Shown: one piece after another, positions 13,046 through 25,060 of the stretch
Numbering within the stretch: the first letter of the stretch is position 1
How the letters are laid out: every line of letters begins with the position of its first letter
Assembly (NCBI GenBank): GCA_003116995.1
Contig: BDSL01000029.1
Span: 806,001 to 870,000, forward strand
Direction of reading: 5' to 3'
Length of the DNA stretch: 64,000 bases
DNA from: Yamagishiella unicocca
Taxonomy: Eukaryota; Chlorophyta; Chlorophyceae; Chlamydomonadales; Volvocaceae
Notes under the pieces: generated by a model
Database searches by the model: none
What the model saw: only the letters and a program-made list of their open reading frames with translations
What the model was told of the DNA's origin: nothing
Position numbers and translations under genes: made by a program

Positions 13046-13464
13046 AGGAGCACGCTTCGAATCGTACGTTAAGGCGTAAGTTATCTCGGCTATCAATGCC
13101 CGTGCAAGGCTTCAGGCCCTTTCGACGCGTCGCCACCCCGCGAAAGGCCGTTACACCTTATCCTACGTGGTTGTCAGCATGGTCACAAAATCGCTATTGA
13201 TGCTTCACGCAACATCGCAGCGGTGTTGCGTTGTCTACATATAGGTTTCCCAGGGCTATGGCCCTGACGAAGATGGCACAACTGGCGTGCTGTAATGATT
13301 AGCACTAATGCTCTTCCAAAGCATTTGACCCGACAGCAGATTGTGAAACGTACGGCACCATTGATGCCGGAAAACGAAAACAATTGTTCAATTCGGATGC
13401 AAGTTTGGCCTTCTTTAACGTAATTCGACGGGATTCTAATGGTTTTGTTTTGCCGCACGCGTTC
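13046..13464. promoter_or_regulatory. Divergent intergenic region
   Basis: This interval separates the 5' end of the minus-strand RabGAP gene from the plus-strand BPG2-like gene and should hold both promoters. It is less GC-rich than the flanking exons. I see no canonical TATA box at a position I could defend. Assignment as promoter rests on gene orientation only. If the RabGAP has a further 5' exon it would also lie here. Confidence 0.4.
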
Positions 13465-13803
13465 ATGAGTCGGATAGTCGCGGCGTTGCCTGTCAAATTG
13501 CTTCAATTTCCTTTGTCCGACATAAGTCGTTGTTATCTGTTTACAATTGGTGCTTGTGAGGCTGCATCCGTAACCTCCGGCCGCCGCCCCATTTCGGGGA
13601 GGTCCATCGCTGCTGCCGGCTGTGCGCTACGAAACGCAGCACTTTACGCAGCGTCAGCAACAGCTGTGGACAACGCCAGGCTGCGCTTATTTACCGTAAC
13701 TCGCTGTGTGTTATCCATGCGAGCCATCGCTGGCCGGGAAGCCGCCGCGGCGCAGCCCGGCGCCTCCCTAGCCTCGCCCTGCAGCACCAGCTATCGCCCT
13801 GCG

Positions 13804-16800
13804 ATGATTTCAGCGCGCGCAGCGCGGACAATTTGTAACGCCTCCCCCGAGCACGGCCGACAGCCGCTTCTCTCCGCTCCGCCACACAATGCCTTCCTCG
13901 TAGCCATGTCTCCGCACCGCCGGTACTGCTCCTTCTCTCCACCGTTCCTCCAAACATACGCGCAGCTCGCCACAGCGTCTTCGTCGCACGAAGGGCCGAG
14001 GCAGGGCGCCCGTGACGGTGTCAGCGCCAGCAGCGCCGCCGGCCGTCGTACCCCCGCTCCCGCCGGCCCCAGCGCCGCCGACCTCGCCGCCGCCTCCCTG
14101 TTGACCGACGAGGCCCTGCGGTCTCTCGGCGTCCAACTGCCCAGCCACTGCTGCGGGTGCGGCATGCGGCTACAGCGGCAGGATGCCGCGGCCCCAGGGT
14201 GAGCCGCCGGCAGTAGCAATTGGGGGGCAAGAGGGGGAGGGAAAGCGGGTCGGGGGGGTGAGGAGGGCCGCAGAGCTTATAGCCTTCCGCCGGCCCCGAG
14301 GGTTATATGCGGTGGAACCCCGCCATGTTCCGTCTGCCTACGCCGTCCGCATCCCGCGCCCCCAAGCGCCTTCCCCACCCGTTCATTCCCCTAAACTCGC
14401 CTGCGCGCCCTCGCGTGCCCCTGTACGGGCCGTACGATCGTACGATGCTACAGCTTCTTCCTGATTCCTGCACGGCTCCTTGAGCCGCGGGAGGCGGGTC
14501 GCTCGGCGAAGGGCGGTGACGCGGAGGATGAGGACGAGGACGGCGAGCTGCGGGCCCTGGAGGCGGCCAGGAGCGAGATGGACGCAGATGCCCAGGTGGG
14601 GGGGGCCGTACAGGTGTACGGGTGTACGGGTGCGTCCTTACCGCGGGAATACCCAGCCTCTCCCGTAAGGGGTGTGGCTGCGGTGCGGTGCGGTGCGGTG
14701 CGGTGCGGTGCGGGCACCCGCCTGGCAGCGTGCAGGTTGCGCCTGGAGGGGATGCGAGGGGTCTACGGCAGCATAAGCCCCATGATGGAGGGCGGAAGGG
14801 AACTGAAAACGGATATTGTCCGTCTGTCAGTTAGGCAAGTGGACGGCATCGCGGTGGGGTCATCAGCCGCTGGAACGGACACTGCACCGCGCGATCATGT
14901 TACGTTATGTCGTACATGTCCTGCCCCGTTACTTTGTATCGTACAAACGTACGGCAATTGTACCCTACTGGACGCGCAGGCCGACATGGACGATGTGGGC
15001 GGACTGGGCAGCGAGGAGCCGGACGTGCTGTGCCAGCGCTGCTTCTCGCTGAAGCACTCGGGGTGGGTTGGAGGTGGCGGGGAGGGTTCCCTCAGGGGTT
15101 TCAGGCTCTCTGTGGGGCTGCGGGCTGCGGGCCGCGGGCGGTGGAGTGTCTGGGCTGTTGAAGTAGGTCGCAGGGGCTGGAGATGTGGGGATGCAGAGGA
15201 AGGGGGCGATCCGATATTACGGAGGTGTGGGGAAAGCTGTCATATGCTGATGTGGGCGGAGGATAGGGCAAAGCTGTCAGATGCTGACATGTCGGAGGTT
15301 TGGGAAAAGCGGGCAGATGCTGATGTGGGGGCTTGTTCGACTCGTTTGGTTATCGTGGTCACCCCCCGTGGTCGCAGGAAGGTCAAGGTGCAGGCGATGG
15401 AGGCGTCCATGCCCGTGTTCGACCTGGGCAAGAAGGTGGGGCGGTCTGGCGGGGTATGGGGAGGTGGCGGGCAGGGGGAGGGGAGGGCTGGGGCCAGACA
15501 GGGACGGCGGGGACGGGGAGGACCGGGTGGGGCTGGTGGGGAGCAGGGCTCTGGGAGGAGGTTTCCAGCTCAGCCCCACGTTCGCCTCCTGTTCCTTAAC
15601 GCCTCTCTTCCCGCCTTGGCTTCGCGCATCCCAACCGGGCCCCACGTTCGCCTTCGGTTCCTTTCCTTCCTTCCCTTCACGTCTCCCAAACCCCCCGCCC
15701 CACCTATGTCGTGTAACCGGTCTTAACGCCACCCCATACCCCCTTCCACACCCCTGCCTCCCATACCCCCTTCCACACCCCTGCTGCCTCCAGGTCGGAC
15801 GCAAGATTTACCTCCAGAAGGACCGCAAGGCGGTGGTGCTGTGTGTGGTGGACGTGTGGGACTTCGACGGGTCGCTGCCCCGACTGGCGCTCAGGTGGGT
15901 CAAGAGGACTGGGGCCGGGGGGGGGCGTTGAGAGTGGGGGTTTGAGAAGAGAAATCCGCGAATCCACGGCCGACCAACCGAGGGCGGTGAAGGTGATGGT
16001 CCAGGGGCGCTGGCGGGCGACAGGGGCCTGAAGAGGGAGGTGGGGGTGTTCGAGGTGGGGGTGGGGGTGCCAGCGGGCGATGCGGGTCTCGGGGTGTGTT
16101 ATTTATCCGCAACGACACTGCAAAACAACAGGCAAAAGAACAGGTCTGACGGCTCGTTCCGTGCGGTAATGCGAAGGGAGGATTTAGGGTTTGAGGGCCC
16201 GGCGAAGGGAGGCGACAGTGTGCCCGCCCACCTACTTGCCAGCATCTCCTTGCGACTCTTCCCTCCCCTTCCCTATCTCTGTATCCCCTACATAACCCCT
16301 CTCCCCCCCTTTCGATTCGCGAACTCTCTTATCAAACCCCCCCGTTTCCTATGTCGTGTAACCGGGTCTTCTCCCCCCCCCCCGGGCAGGTCCCTCTTCC
16401 CCCCGGGCACCGGCGAGGACGCCCCCGAGGAGCTCCCCTTCCAGCTCATGGTGGCGGTCAACAAGTTTGACCTGCTGCCCTCTGCCGCCACACCCACACG
16501 TGTCCAGGTGCGCCTTACGCCGCGTGTGGGTTTTATCGCACGCGCACGCACCCACTCATGGGTCACGTCGCCCCGGGCCCGCCCGAACTCCCCTGGCCCC
16601 CCGCCTTGCATCGGTGGCCTACAATTGCCTCATACCGGTATCATGAAACCGAAACCCTCTTCCCGCCCCCCCACCCGGCTCCTGCAACCTCGCAGCAATG
16701 GGTGCGGCTGCGGCTCAAGCAGGCAGGGCTGCCCTCCCCGGACAAGGTGTTCATGGTCAGCGCTGCCAAGGGGATGGGGGTCAAGGACATGGTGCAGGTG

Positions 16801-19742
16801 AGTGCTCGTGGAGGGGGGGGTTCGAGGGAGACCCGTGGATGCCCGAAAAAACCGTTTAGAACAGACGTTTTGAGATGCATGCTGGAGAACTGGGTTGGGG
16901 ATACTATACTGCTGGAGGGGGGGGGCGGGCTTGGAGCGGCCGCCCTGGGGATTGGAGGCTGGCGACAGCCTTGAGCGTGGTCCTGGACGAGGATCTGGGA
17001 AGGGTATTGGAGGTTTGGAGCGAGTAGGCGGGGAGTGATTCGGGATGTGAGGGGGGGTGGAGGCTTTGGTAAGGCATTAGCGTCTCGGCGGGGGGCGTGG
17101 CATTGCCGTTGAGCTGTGAGGAAATACACATGCGTTTAACTCACATGGGGGTTTGATAAGAGAATCCGCGAATAAACGGCCGACAAACCGAGGATGTAGG
17201 CTACCCCCATCCCACAGCTACGGCAGCTCTGGCACGGCGGCAACGCACGGCGCGATCGTCGGTGACTAGCCCATATCCCGCGTACTAATTCCCTTTATTC
17301 CCACTTTTTCCCCGCCCTCTCCTCCCGCCCTCTCCTCCCGCCCTCTCCTCCCGCCCTCTCCTCCCGCCCTCTCCTCCCGCCCTCTCCCTGCCTCCCTCAG
17401 GACATCCGCCAGGCCCTCGGCTTCCGCGGCGACCTGTGGGTCGTGGGCGCCCAGAACGCAGGCAAGAGCTCCCTCATCAACGCAATGAAGCGGCTGGCCG
17501 GCACGGCGGGCAAGGGTGGGTGTGGCAGTGGGGGCGGGGGCGGGGGGGGGAGCAGGGGGGGGGGGCGGGGTGGTGGTGGCAGTGGGCGGGGCAGGGGGAC
17601 ACCACGTTGAATGCTGGGGCTCATCCCTACCTCGAAACACAGCAATCTCTTGGGGACTGGTTCGGGTCGTCTTCGCGCCCTTCCGTCGCACCCTGCCCCT
17701 CCGCAGTGCATGGAAGCCTCATCCCGAGTCCCTACCTCCCCTCACGCCCTAACCCGCACTTAAAACCCATCCCCCTTCCCCCCGCCCCCCTCCCCGCCTC
17801 TTCCCCCTCCGGCCCCCTGCCTCCCCGGCAGGCGAGCCCACTGTGGCTCCTGTGCCCGGGACGACACTGGGCCTGCTGCAGGTGGGTCGGCTTGGCTTGG
17901 GGCGCAAGACACGGCCCGCCAGTGTGTGTGGAGGGGTGTGGCATAAAGACCGGTTACACGACATGTGTATTACACGACATGTGTAACCAGGGCGTGTGGG
18001 GAAGGGTGACTAGAAAGCACCGTGGCCTCAACGGCTTGCCGACACCGAGGCCCTCTTGCTGCCTTGCCCTTCCGCGCCCTATGTAAGCTGACCCCCGCAC
18101 TCTCCGGGCTCCCAAACCTTCTTCCTGCGCCCAAACCCAATACCTCCCAAACCCACTTCTCCCCTCCCACTTCAGGTCCCCGGCATGCCGCTGGGCCCTA
18201 AGCACCGCGCCTTCGATACCCCCGGGGTGCCCCACCCGCACCAACTGACCACGCAGCTGGGGCTGGAGGAAGTTAAGAAGGTGGGTCAAGGAGGCGGTGG
18301 CGTTAACAGCAGCGGTCAGAAAGGGAGGCGGTGGCGTTAACAGCAGCGATGAAGGCGCATAACGGAGCTGAAGTGTGGTCCGTCTTGCGTCTCTAGGTAC
18401 AGCATGAGGGTACCGCAATACAGCGCATCCACGCTTCCGGTACCGCAAATTCAAGCCAGCCCCCCCCTTCCATCCCCTAGGCGCAGTCCTTCCGACTCCT
18501 CTACCTTCTACTCCGGTATCAAGGATCCCCCCTGCTTTCCTCACCCCGCCCCGCCTCCCCCTCCTGCGTCTTCCTCCCAACGTGTCGCCCCACGCGCTTC
18601 CTCTGAACCCTCCACCTGCCCTACCTCCCGCTCCAGGGCTACGCCCTCCTCGCGACCCACGGGTCATCCCCTGACCCCATCCCTCCTTCCCTCCCTCCCT
18701 CCTTTTGGCATCCACGTGTCTTCCTCGAAACCCTCCCTTCCCCGCCCTTCCCCCAACAGGTGCTGCCCTCCAAGCAGCTCCGCGGCCGGACCTACCGCCT
18801 GGCTGCGGGCAACACGCTGCTGCTGGGCGCAGGTCTTGCGCGGCTGGACGTGGTGGCGGCCCCCGGGCCCACACTGTACCTGACGGTCTTCGTGTCGCAC
18901 CACGTCAATCTGCACCTGGGCAAGACGGAAGGTACGCGGGGCGGCGCCGGCTCTGGGTGGATATGCGGCAGGCAGGCAGGCAGGCGCCGGTCGTGTGAGG
19001 CAGGCACCGGTCGGAAAGGGGGGGTGTGATAAGAGAATCCGCGAATCCACGGCCGACAAACTGAGGGCGGTGAAGGTGATGGTCCAGCGGAGCGGCGCGC
19101 CAAAGAGCGGGAGCGGTCGGGAAGGGGGGGGGAGCTACACCCGAACGCCCCCTGCTACATGGCCCCAGTGCTCCTGAGGGGCCCCATGGAGTCGAGGTAC
19201 CGACTGTCTTCCATCTGGGTCTCGGTCTCACCCTGTCCCTCACCCGCCCAGGTGCTGAGGAGCGGCTGCCGCGGCTCATCGAGGGCGGCCTGCTCTCGCC
19301 GCCAGACTCACCGGAACGCCGCGATGAGCTGCCCCCCCTGGAGCCCGTGGAGGTGGCTGTGGAGGGCACGGACTGGCGCCGCAGCACCGTGGACGTGGCG
19401 GTGGCGGGCTTGGGTTGGGTGTCGGTGGGTTGCGCCGGCCGGGCGGTGTTCCGGCTGTGGACCCTCCCTGGAGTGTCGGTCACCACGCACGCCGCGCTTA
19501 TCCCCGACTACGCGGAGACGTTTGAGCGGCCGGGCGTGTCGACGCTGCTGCCCAAGGCGCAGATGCGAGCGCATCAGGTGCAGCGGCAGCAGCGGGAGGA
19601 GAGGGCGGAACGGAGGGAGAAGGAGGGCGGCGAGGGCGGCCGGGTGGTGGCGGCCGGGTCGAAGGGCCCGGGGCAGGCGCAGGGCAGGGGGCAAGGGAAG
19701 GAGCGTGAGCGCGGCGGAGGGAGGGCGGGAGCGCGACGGTAG
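13804..19742 (+). CDS. BPG2: BPG2-type circularly permuted GTPase (YqeH family)
   Basis: Plant BPG2 acts in chloroplasts in rRNA processing and ribosome biogenesis; bacterial YqeH assembles the 30S subunit. Twelve exons: 13,804-14,198; 14,454-14,595; 14,980-15,062; 15,378-15,435; 15,794-15,894; 16,390-16,507; 16,696-16,797; 17,401-17,515; 17,832-17,881; 18,176-18,280; 18,760-18,931; 19,252-19,742. They join in frame to 643 residues. The N-terminal zinc module is CCGCG...CQRC. GTPase motifs appear in permuted order: NKFD (G4), SAAKG (G5), GAQNAGKSSLIN (G1), PVPGTTLG (G2), DTPG (G3). The C-terminal half has HLGKTEGAEE, VAGLGWVSVG and a basic, charged tail. The ATG at 13,804 gives an Arg/Ser/Ala-rich organelle-type leader; in-frame ATGs at 13,717 and 13,465 are alternatives. 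A mitochondrial NOA1-like role is less likely given the spelling of G1/G2 and the C-terminal blocks. Confidence 0.94.
15941..15986 (+). repeat. Short intronic repeat R2, copy 2
   Basis: Contains AATCCGCGAATCCACGGCC in the intron after exon 15,794-15,894 of the BPG2-like gene. The following GGTGAAGGTGATGGTCCA is shared with the copy at 19,022. Confidence 0.8.
16818..16906 (+). repeat. Short R1-family element
   Basis: The head TTCGAGGGAGACCCGTGGAT is followed by AACCGTTTAGAACAGACG and GAGATGCATGCTGGAGAACT. It is an internally deleted R1 relative within an intron of the BPG2-like gene. Confidence 0.8.
17152..17195 (+). repeat. Short intronic repeat R2, copy 3
   Basis: Contains GATAAGAGAATCCGCGAAT and CGGCCGACAAACCGAGG, in the same intron as the R1 fragment at 16,818. 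Confidence 0.8.
17322..17397. repeat. Pyrimidine tandem repeat before an acceptor
   Basis: Six copies of CTCTCCTCCCGCC form an extended polypyrimidine tract ending at the acceptor CCCTCAG of the exon that carries the G1 P-loop motif of the BPG2-like GTPase. Confidence 0.85.
18708..18740 (-). repeat. R1 head fragment
   Basis: The minus strand reads GGGTTTCGAGGAAGACACGTGG, the R1 head, just upstream of the exon starting at 18,760. Confidence 0.65.
19022..19066 (+). repeat. Short intronic repeat R2, copy 4
   Basis: Contains GATAAGAGAATCCGCGAATC and CACGGCCGACAAACTGAGG. It is the closest match to the copy at 15,941 and lies in the last intron of the BPG2-like gene. Confidence 0.8.
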
Positions 19743-21001
19743 GGCGTAGGACGTAGGGGTTGTTTGGTGTTTAGGGAAGGGAGGGGATGGAGGCAGCGGA
19801 GTGACGCGGAGCGGAGCAAGGGGTGATGTGTTCGTACAGGTCAGCCGCGGGGTTTCGGAGGGCGGAGGTTGAGAGCGTGGTAAGTCGCCGGCTTGCTTCT
19901 CGCTGTTCCAGTAAGAACCAGGGAGCGGGTGAGCGCGTGGGGCGGTGCAGATGCAAGTGTTTTGTGTTACCCTCGTGTGTGGTAAGAGCGTCCCGAGTGG
20001 GGCCTACTACGGTACGGCTGCAGGGTGGGGCTCGATAGAGCTCGATGCTACGGTGGTGCTTTGCTGGGCCCGCTGGAGAGGCCATGGTAGCTGTGGTGAT
20101 AGTGGGCTGCTGCGGCAATTGCTGCAGCTCTCCCAGCCCACAGCGGCAGCAGGGCGGTGGCTGTAGGTGACATCGCTGCCCGATAATGCTTCGTGAGAGA
20201 CCCTGGAGGGGCTGCACCGTGGCGGCATCAATTCGGGAGTGTGCATTCCGCCAGGCTGAGATTATGCCTTGGCCCCACTATTGGACTTCAGGGTCGTACG
20301 GTGTCGTACATTCTTCCTGGTGGCGTTACAATAACGCCCTAGCGGCGCCAACGATGTCGCGATGTCGCGACTAAGTCATACCACTCGCAGCCGTCCGGGC
20401 CTATGCAAGCCTCGGCTTCGAGCCTAATGTCATACACAAGACTACTGGGATGTATGATGCGACAATGGATCAAGTCGTGCGGAGAGGCGTGTGGAAACTC
20501 GCCAACATCGCAACCTGGAAAGCAGAGGCTCCTTAGATGGTCCAGTGCACTACCTGCGTACAAACGGGAAATGCAACGGACAAGCGTGGGCCTACCCCCT
20601 CACACCGCACATCTAACAGTTGCCTAACGGCAATGGCTCTGGGAACGACCTTGAGAACTCTGGGAACGATCTTAATAATAGAGGAGTTACAGTGTCCCCA
20701 AGCCTGGGCGAACCCAGGACAAGAAGAGGGGCCCATGCCGGGCCTCACCATACAACGGCCGGGGCTGACACCAGCAGACGCCCCGAAGAGCACAAGAAAG
20801 CCGCGAAAGGCACAAAAATGCCACCCTGCCCAAACAGCAGCCAAGACGCAACAGCACAGCCAACCGACGTCACGGCCGCTAGACGCCGCAGAACGAAACG
20901 CGCAACCCGCACGATCTTGTACTGCCAAATCGGCTTGTGTCCGAGCAGTACTCTCCCAGACGATCCTTTACATGACCTCATGCGGCCCTTTCTTTCGACA
21001 T
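19743..21001. other. 3' flank of BPG2-like gene; no gene recognised
   Basis: Includes the 3' UTR of the BPG2-like gene. No TGTAA signal was found close to the stop. Frames are short and without motifs. A repeat at 20,766-20,863 matches 1,281-1,370. Confidence 0.5.
20766..20863. repeat. Dispersed repeat, copy 2 (shared with 1.28 kb)
   Basis: Same orientation as the copy at 1,281-1,370; shared blocks are CCAGCAGACGC and ACCCTGCCCAAACA. It lies just left of the 179-bp tandem array. Confidence 0.55.
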
Positions 21002-22826
21002 GGTGGTCCAGGCGCTCCCTTGCTGCTGAGGAGGGGCTGGAGGAGGGGAAGTGCTCGTGTGTTGCCGTACGTGACCCTAGGCTTCCACCGCCGCGCCCAA
21101 CTAGTACCTAGTATGACGGTTCAGAGCTGGTATGGCGCGGGGGAGGGTCTGGCTTTAACCAGGAGAGCAATCCTGCTTTCGGTGGTCCAGGCGCTCCCTT
21201 GCTGCTGAGGAGGGGCTGGAGGAGGGGAAGTGCTCGTGTGTTGCCGTACGTGACCCTAGGCTTCCACCGCCGCGCCCAACTAGTACCTAGTATGACGGTT
21301 CAGAGCTGGTATGGCGCGGGGGAGGGTCTGGCTTTAACCAGGAGAGCAATCCTGCTTTCGGTGGTCCAGGCGCTCCCTTGCTGCTGAGGAGGGGCTGGAG
21401 GAGGGGAAGTGCTCGTGTGTTGCCGTACGTGACCCTAGGCTTCCACCGCCGCGCCCAACTAGTACCTAGTATGACGGTTCAGAGCTGGTATGGCGCGGGG
21501 GAGGGTCTGGCTTTAACCAGGAGAGCAATCCTGCTTTCGGTGGTCCAGGCGCTCCCTTGCTGCTGAGGAGGGGCTGGAGGAGGGGAAGTGCTCGTGTGTT
21601 GCCGTACGTGACCCTAGGCTTCCACCGCCGCGCCCAACTAGTACCTAGTATGACGGTTCAGAGCTGGTATGGCGCGGGGGAGGGTCTGGCTTTAACCAGG
21701 AGAGCAATCCTGCTTTCGGTGGTCCAGGCGCTCCCTTGCTGCTGAGGAGGGGCTGGAGGAGGGGAAGTGCTCGTGTGTTGCCGTACGTGACCCTAGGCTT
21801 CCACCGCCGCGCCCAACTAGTACCTAGTATGACGGTTCAGAGCTGGTATGGCGCGGGGGAGGGTCTGGCTTTAACCAGGAGAGCAATCCTGCTTTCGGTG
21901 GTCCAGGCGCTCCCTTGCTGCTGAGGAGGGGCTGGAGGAGGGGAAGTGCTCGTGTGTTACCGTACGTGACCCTAGGCTTCCACCGCCGCGCCCAACTAGT
22001 ACCTAGTATGACGGTTCAGAGCTGGTATGGCGCGGGGGAGGGTCTGGCTTTAACCAGGAGAGCAATCCTGCTTTCGGTGGTCCAGGCGCTCCCTTGCTGC
22101 TGAGGAGGGGCTGGAGGAGGGGAAGTGCTCGTGTGTTGCCGTACGTGACCCTAGGCTTCCACCGCCGCGCCCAACTAGTACCTAGTATGACGGTTCAGAG
22201 CTGGTATGGCGCGGGGGAGGGTCTGGCTTTAACCAGGAGAGCAATCCTGCTTTCGGTGGTCCAGGCGCTCCCTTGCTGCTGAGGAGGGGCTGGAGGAGGG
22301 GAAGTGCTCGTGTGTTGCCGTACGTGACCCTAGGCTTCCACCGCCGCGCCCAACTAGTACCTAGTATGACGGTTCAGAGCTGGTATGGCGCGGGGGAGGG
22401 TCTGGCTTTAACCAGGAGAGCAATCCTGCTTTCGGTGGTCCAGGCGCTCCCTTGCTGCTGAGGAGGGGCTGGAGGAGGGGAAGTGCTCGTGTGTTACCGT
22501 ACGTGACCCTAGGCTTCCACCGCCGCGCCCAACTAGTACCTAGTATGACGGTTCAGAGCTGGTATGGCGCGGGGGAGGGTCTGGCTTTAACCAGGAGAGC
22601 AATCCTGCTTTCGGTGGTCCAGGCGCTCCCTTGCTGCTGAGGAGGGGCTGGAGGAGGGGAAGTGCTCGTGTGTTGCCGTACGTGACCCTAGGCTTCCACC
22701 GCCGCGCCCAACTAGTACCTAGTATGACGGTTCAGAGCTGGTATGGCGCGGGGGAGGGTCTGGCTTTAACCAGGAGAGCAATCCTGCTTTCGGTGGTCCA
22801 GGCGCTCCCTTGCTGCTGAGGAGGGC
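21002..22826. repeat. 179-bp tandem array, ten full copies
   Basis: Ten complete 179-bp units start at 21,002, 21,181, 21,360 and so on, followed by a 35-bp partial unit from 22,792. Units begin GGTGGTCCAGGCGCTCCCTT and look almost identical. The main variant I saw is GTGTTACCG instead of GTGTTGCCG in the sixth and ninth units, three units apart. Each unit encodes a 62-residue frame in register with the repeat. I regard this as a by-product, because the frame ends and restarts in every unit and starts from TTG. Confidence 0.97.
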
Positions 22827-25060
22827 AACAGGGAAGATTTTGGGGCTTGCCTGCATGAGGGCTGTTAGCTAGAGGGAGATAGAGATACAACGGGAGCAGT
22901 GCTCGCGTGTAACAGACTTGGCGTGTAGCAGTGTAGGAGACACTGGGCGCTCCAGTGTAGCGGTGTCGCAGTGCGCCAATTTCTTCTGTGTTATCTTCTT
23001 GACTATTACTAGCATGCGCATAGCGTTTGCTGATATGTTTTTACACCATTGAGGAACGCCTAAGTGTCGTTTGAGGAAACTACTTGGATATATGCCTGTC
23101 GCGTCGAGGCTGTCCATTTGTACTTCAAACGGATCGACCGAGGTGATGCACCAGCTTTATATGTACACGTGTATACATATTATTCCAGAGCTTCGCCCAG
23201 GCACTGTTACCCAGGTGACTTGCTACCAATTGAGTTGACATTTCGACTCGCGACCCAAGCGGATTCCGTCTATGTGGGGTGGCTATATATTCAATAAATA
23301 TAAGAAGGTCTAGGATATGGCAAGTGGAATCGTATAGTGTCGGGTTGTGTCGTGCAAATCTGCGGGCGTGCGCTTCCAGGTTGAGAGGGACCCCTCCATA
23401 CATGCCAGCAGCGACGCCAACTGAGCTCATACAAATAACCTTTAAAAAAAGGTACACGAGGGTACGTTTTGTGGGGGGTCCCGGGCCAGGGGTGATTGGG
23501 GTCCCTCCCCCAACAATAGCTAGCTATAAGATCGGTATATGTATAGCCCGATGGCCCTACCTTCAGGTCTGAAGCCCAATTTAGCAGATATATACTACAA
23601 CACAGTTCGTCGACCAGAGCAGAAGCGCAGGGGCACGCGACCAATGTAGCCTGCGTGTACGACCCTCTCGTTAACATGCGCCACCGCAGCGCAGAGCGCC
23701 CCCAAACTAACTATCCCGACAGCAATATTCTGACTGTCAAGTGCGTCTTATATTCGTGCAGTCTCGACCGAGAGTACGGCTCTCAGCTCGCTGCACAGGG
23801 TGCTCCGGACGTACTTCAGGTAATCCATGGGTCACACGCGCGACCCGTCAGACGCCTCATTCTGGCCAATTTCGAGTATTCAGTACTCTCATTCCGTACT
23901 CTCATTCCAGTGGTAGATATGTAGCCACGGCAAGCAATACTTGCAAGTTTTCCCTTCGCAGCCTTAAACCGGTGGCGGGGGTTGTCAGCACCGCTCCGGA
24001 GCCGTTCCCCGGCCCTCCTCGCCTGAATGGCGCACCATCGCGCCAGGCGCGAGCAAATTTTTTGACTAATGCACCACACCACGTATAGGGATCCTGACTG
24101 TGTCTCAGGGAAGTCGGACCATGCACCAGGGATGCGTGCACAACTCAAGTTCCCCATCATGAGCGCCCCTAGTTTGCTTCCGACCAGCGCCCCGGGGGCA
24201 CGGCCAGGATCCCTTGAATTAGTGTCTAAGACATTCTTGCTCGCGCCAGCTCGCGTCGAGCGCGATGGCGTGCCATTGAGGCCAGGAAGCCCGGCGGGGC
24301 CGGCCGGGGGCAGGCTCCAAATGCTGCTGCCGAACACAGGGCTAGCCACATGACTCGCCGCGCAAGACGCGAACGTGGAACGCGGTAATCACGAATGATG
24401 GGAACCAGCGGCGTTCTGGCGAGCGTGTCGGGACGCAGTGGCCAAGGTGCAGCGATCGCCCATTGCATCTGCGGCGGCGTGGGGCACTTCGCTGCGCATG
24501 TCGATGGACAGTTTCGGCGAGCTCTGCGTCAGTAGGGTAGCTTCAGCGACATTTCATGGGATGTCAGCCTGCAGATCGCTGTAGCAAAAGCTCAAGGCGG
24601 GCATGGCTTGGTGGCGACGCTGCAGCTGGCACCGTGCATGTTGGTAACCTGCCGCACTGCCGCACTGCCGGGCCAAGCCTGTCTGCGAATGCAGCGTTGG
24701 TGGATCCCTATGGACCTCATCTGCGCCTCATCGTCCGCCATAGCCGTGCGGCCTTTGCGTGCGCCTAGCCCCCCCACAGAGCCTGAGTGCCGGTCAATTC
24801 GGGGATTGGCAGTAGCACCCCCCTTGGACTCCTCATGGCGGTGACATACCTCCCCCGCTCCCCGGTTTCTGTACCGTAATCGCCACCGCAAAGCTCTTTC
24901 GCACATTGCAACAGTACCAGGCACAAGCTTTTGATTGCATTTGTTTTGCCGAAGGTCTCATAGTCCACGGCGTCATATACCACCAGGTCGTCGCCATCAT
25001 CCCTTTCGCTCATGTATCCCCCCTCCTGTCCACCTATGCCCGAGCCTTGCACCGAGGCAG
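22827..25060. other. No gene recognised
   Basis: About 2.2 kb of less GC-rich DNA without a supportable exon series, RNA gene or recognisable protein motif on either strand. Short frames (up to about 177 codons) do not read as a known family. Confidence 0.45.

Noticed and set aside
21199..22819. Nine identical 62-codon plus-strand frames
   Set aside because: Each lies in the 179-bp repeat, begins at TTG and stops within the unit; a by-product of the tandem array.
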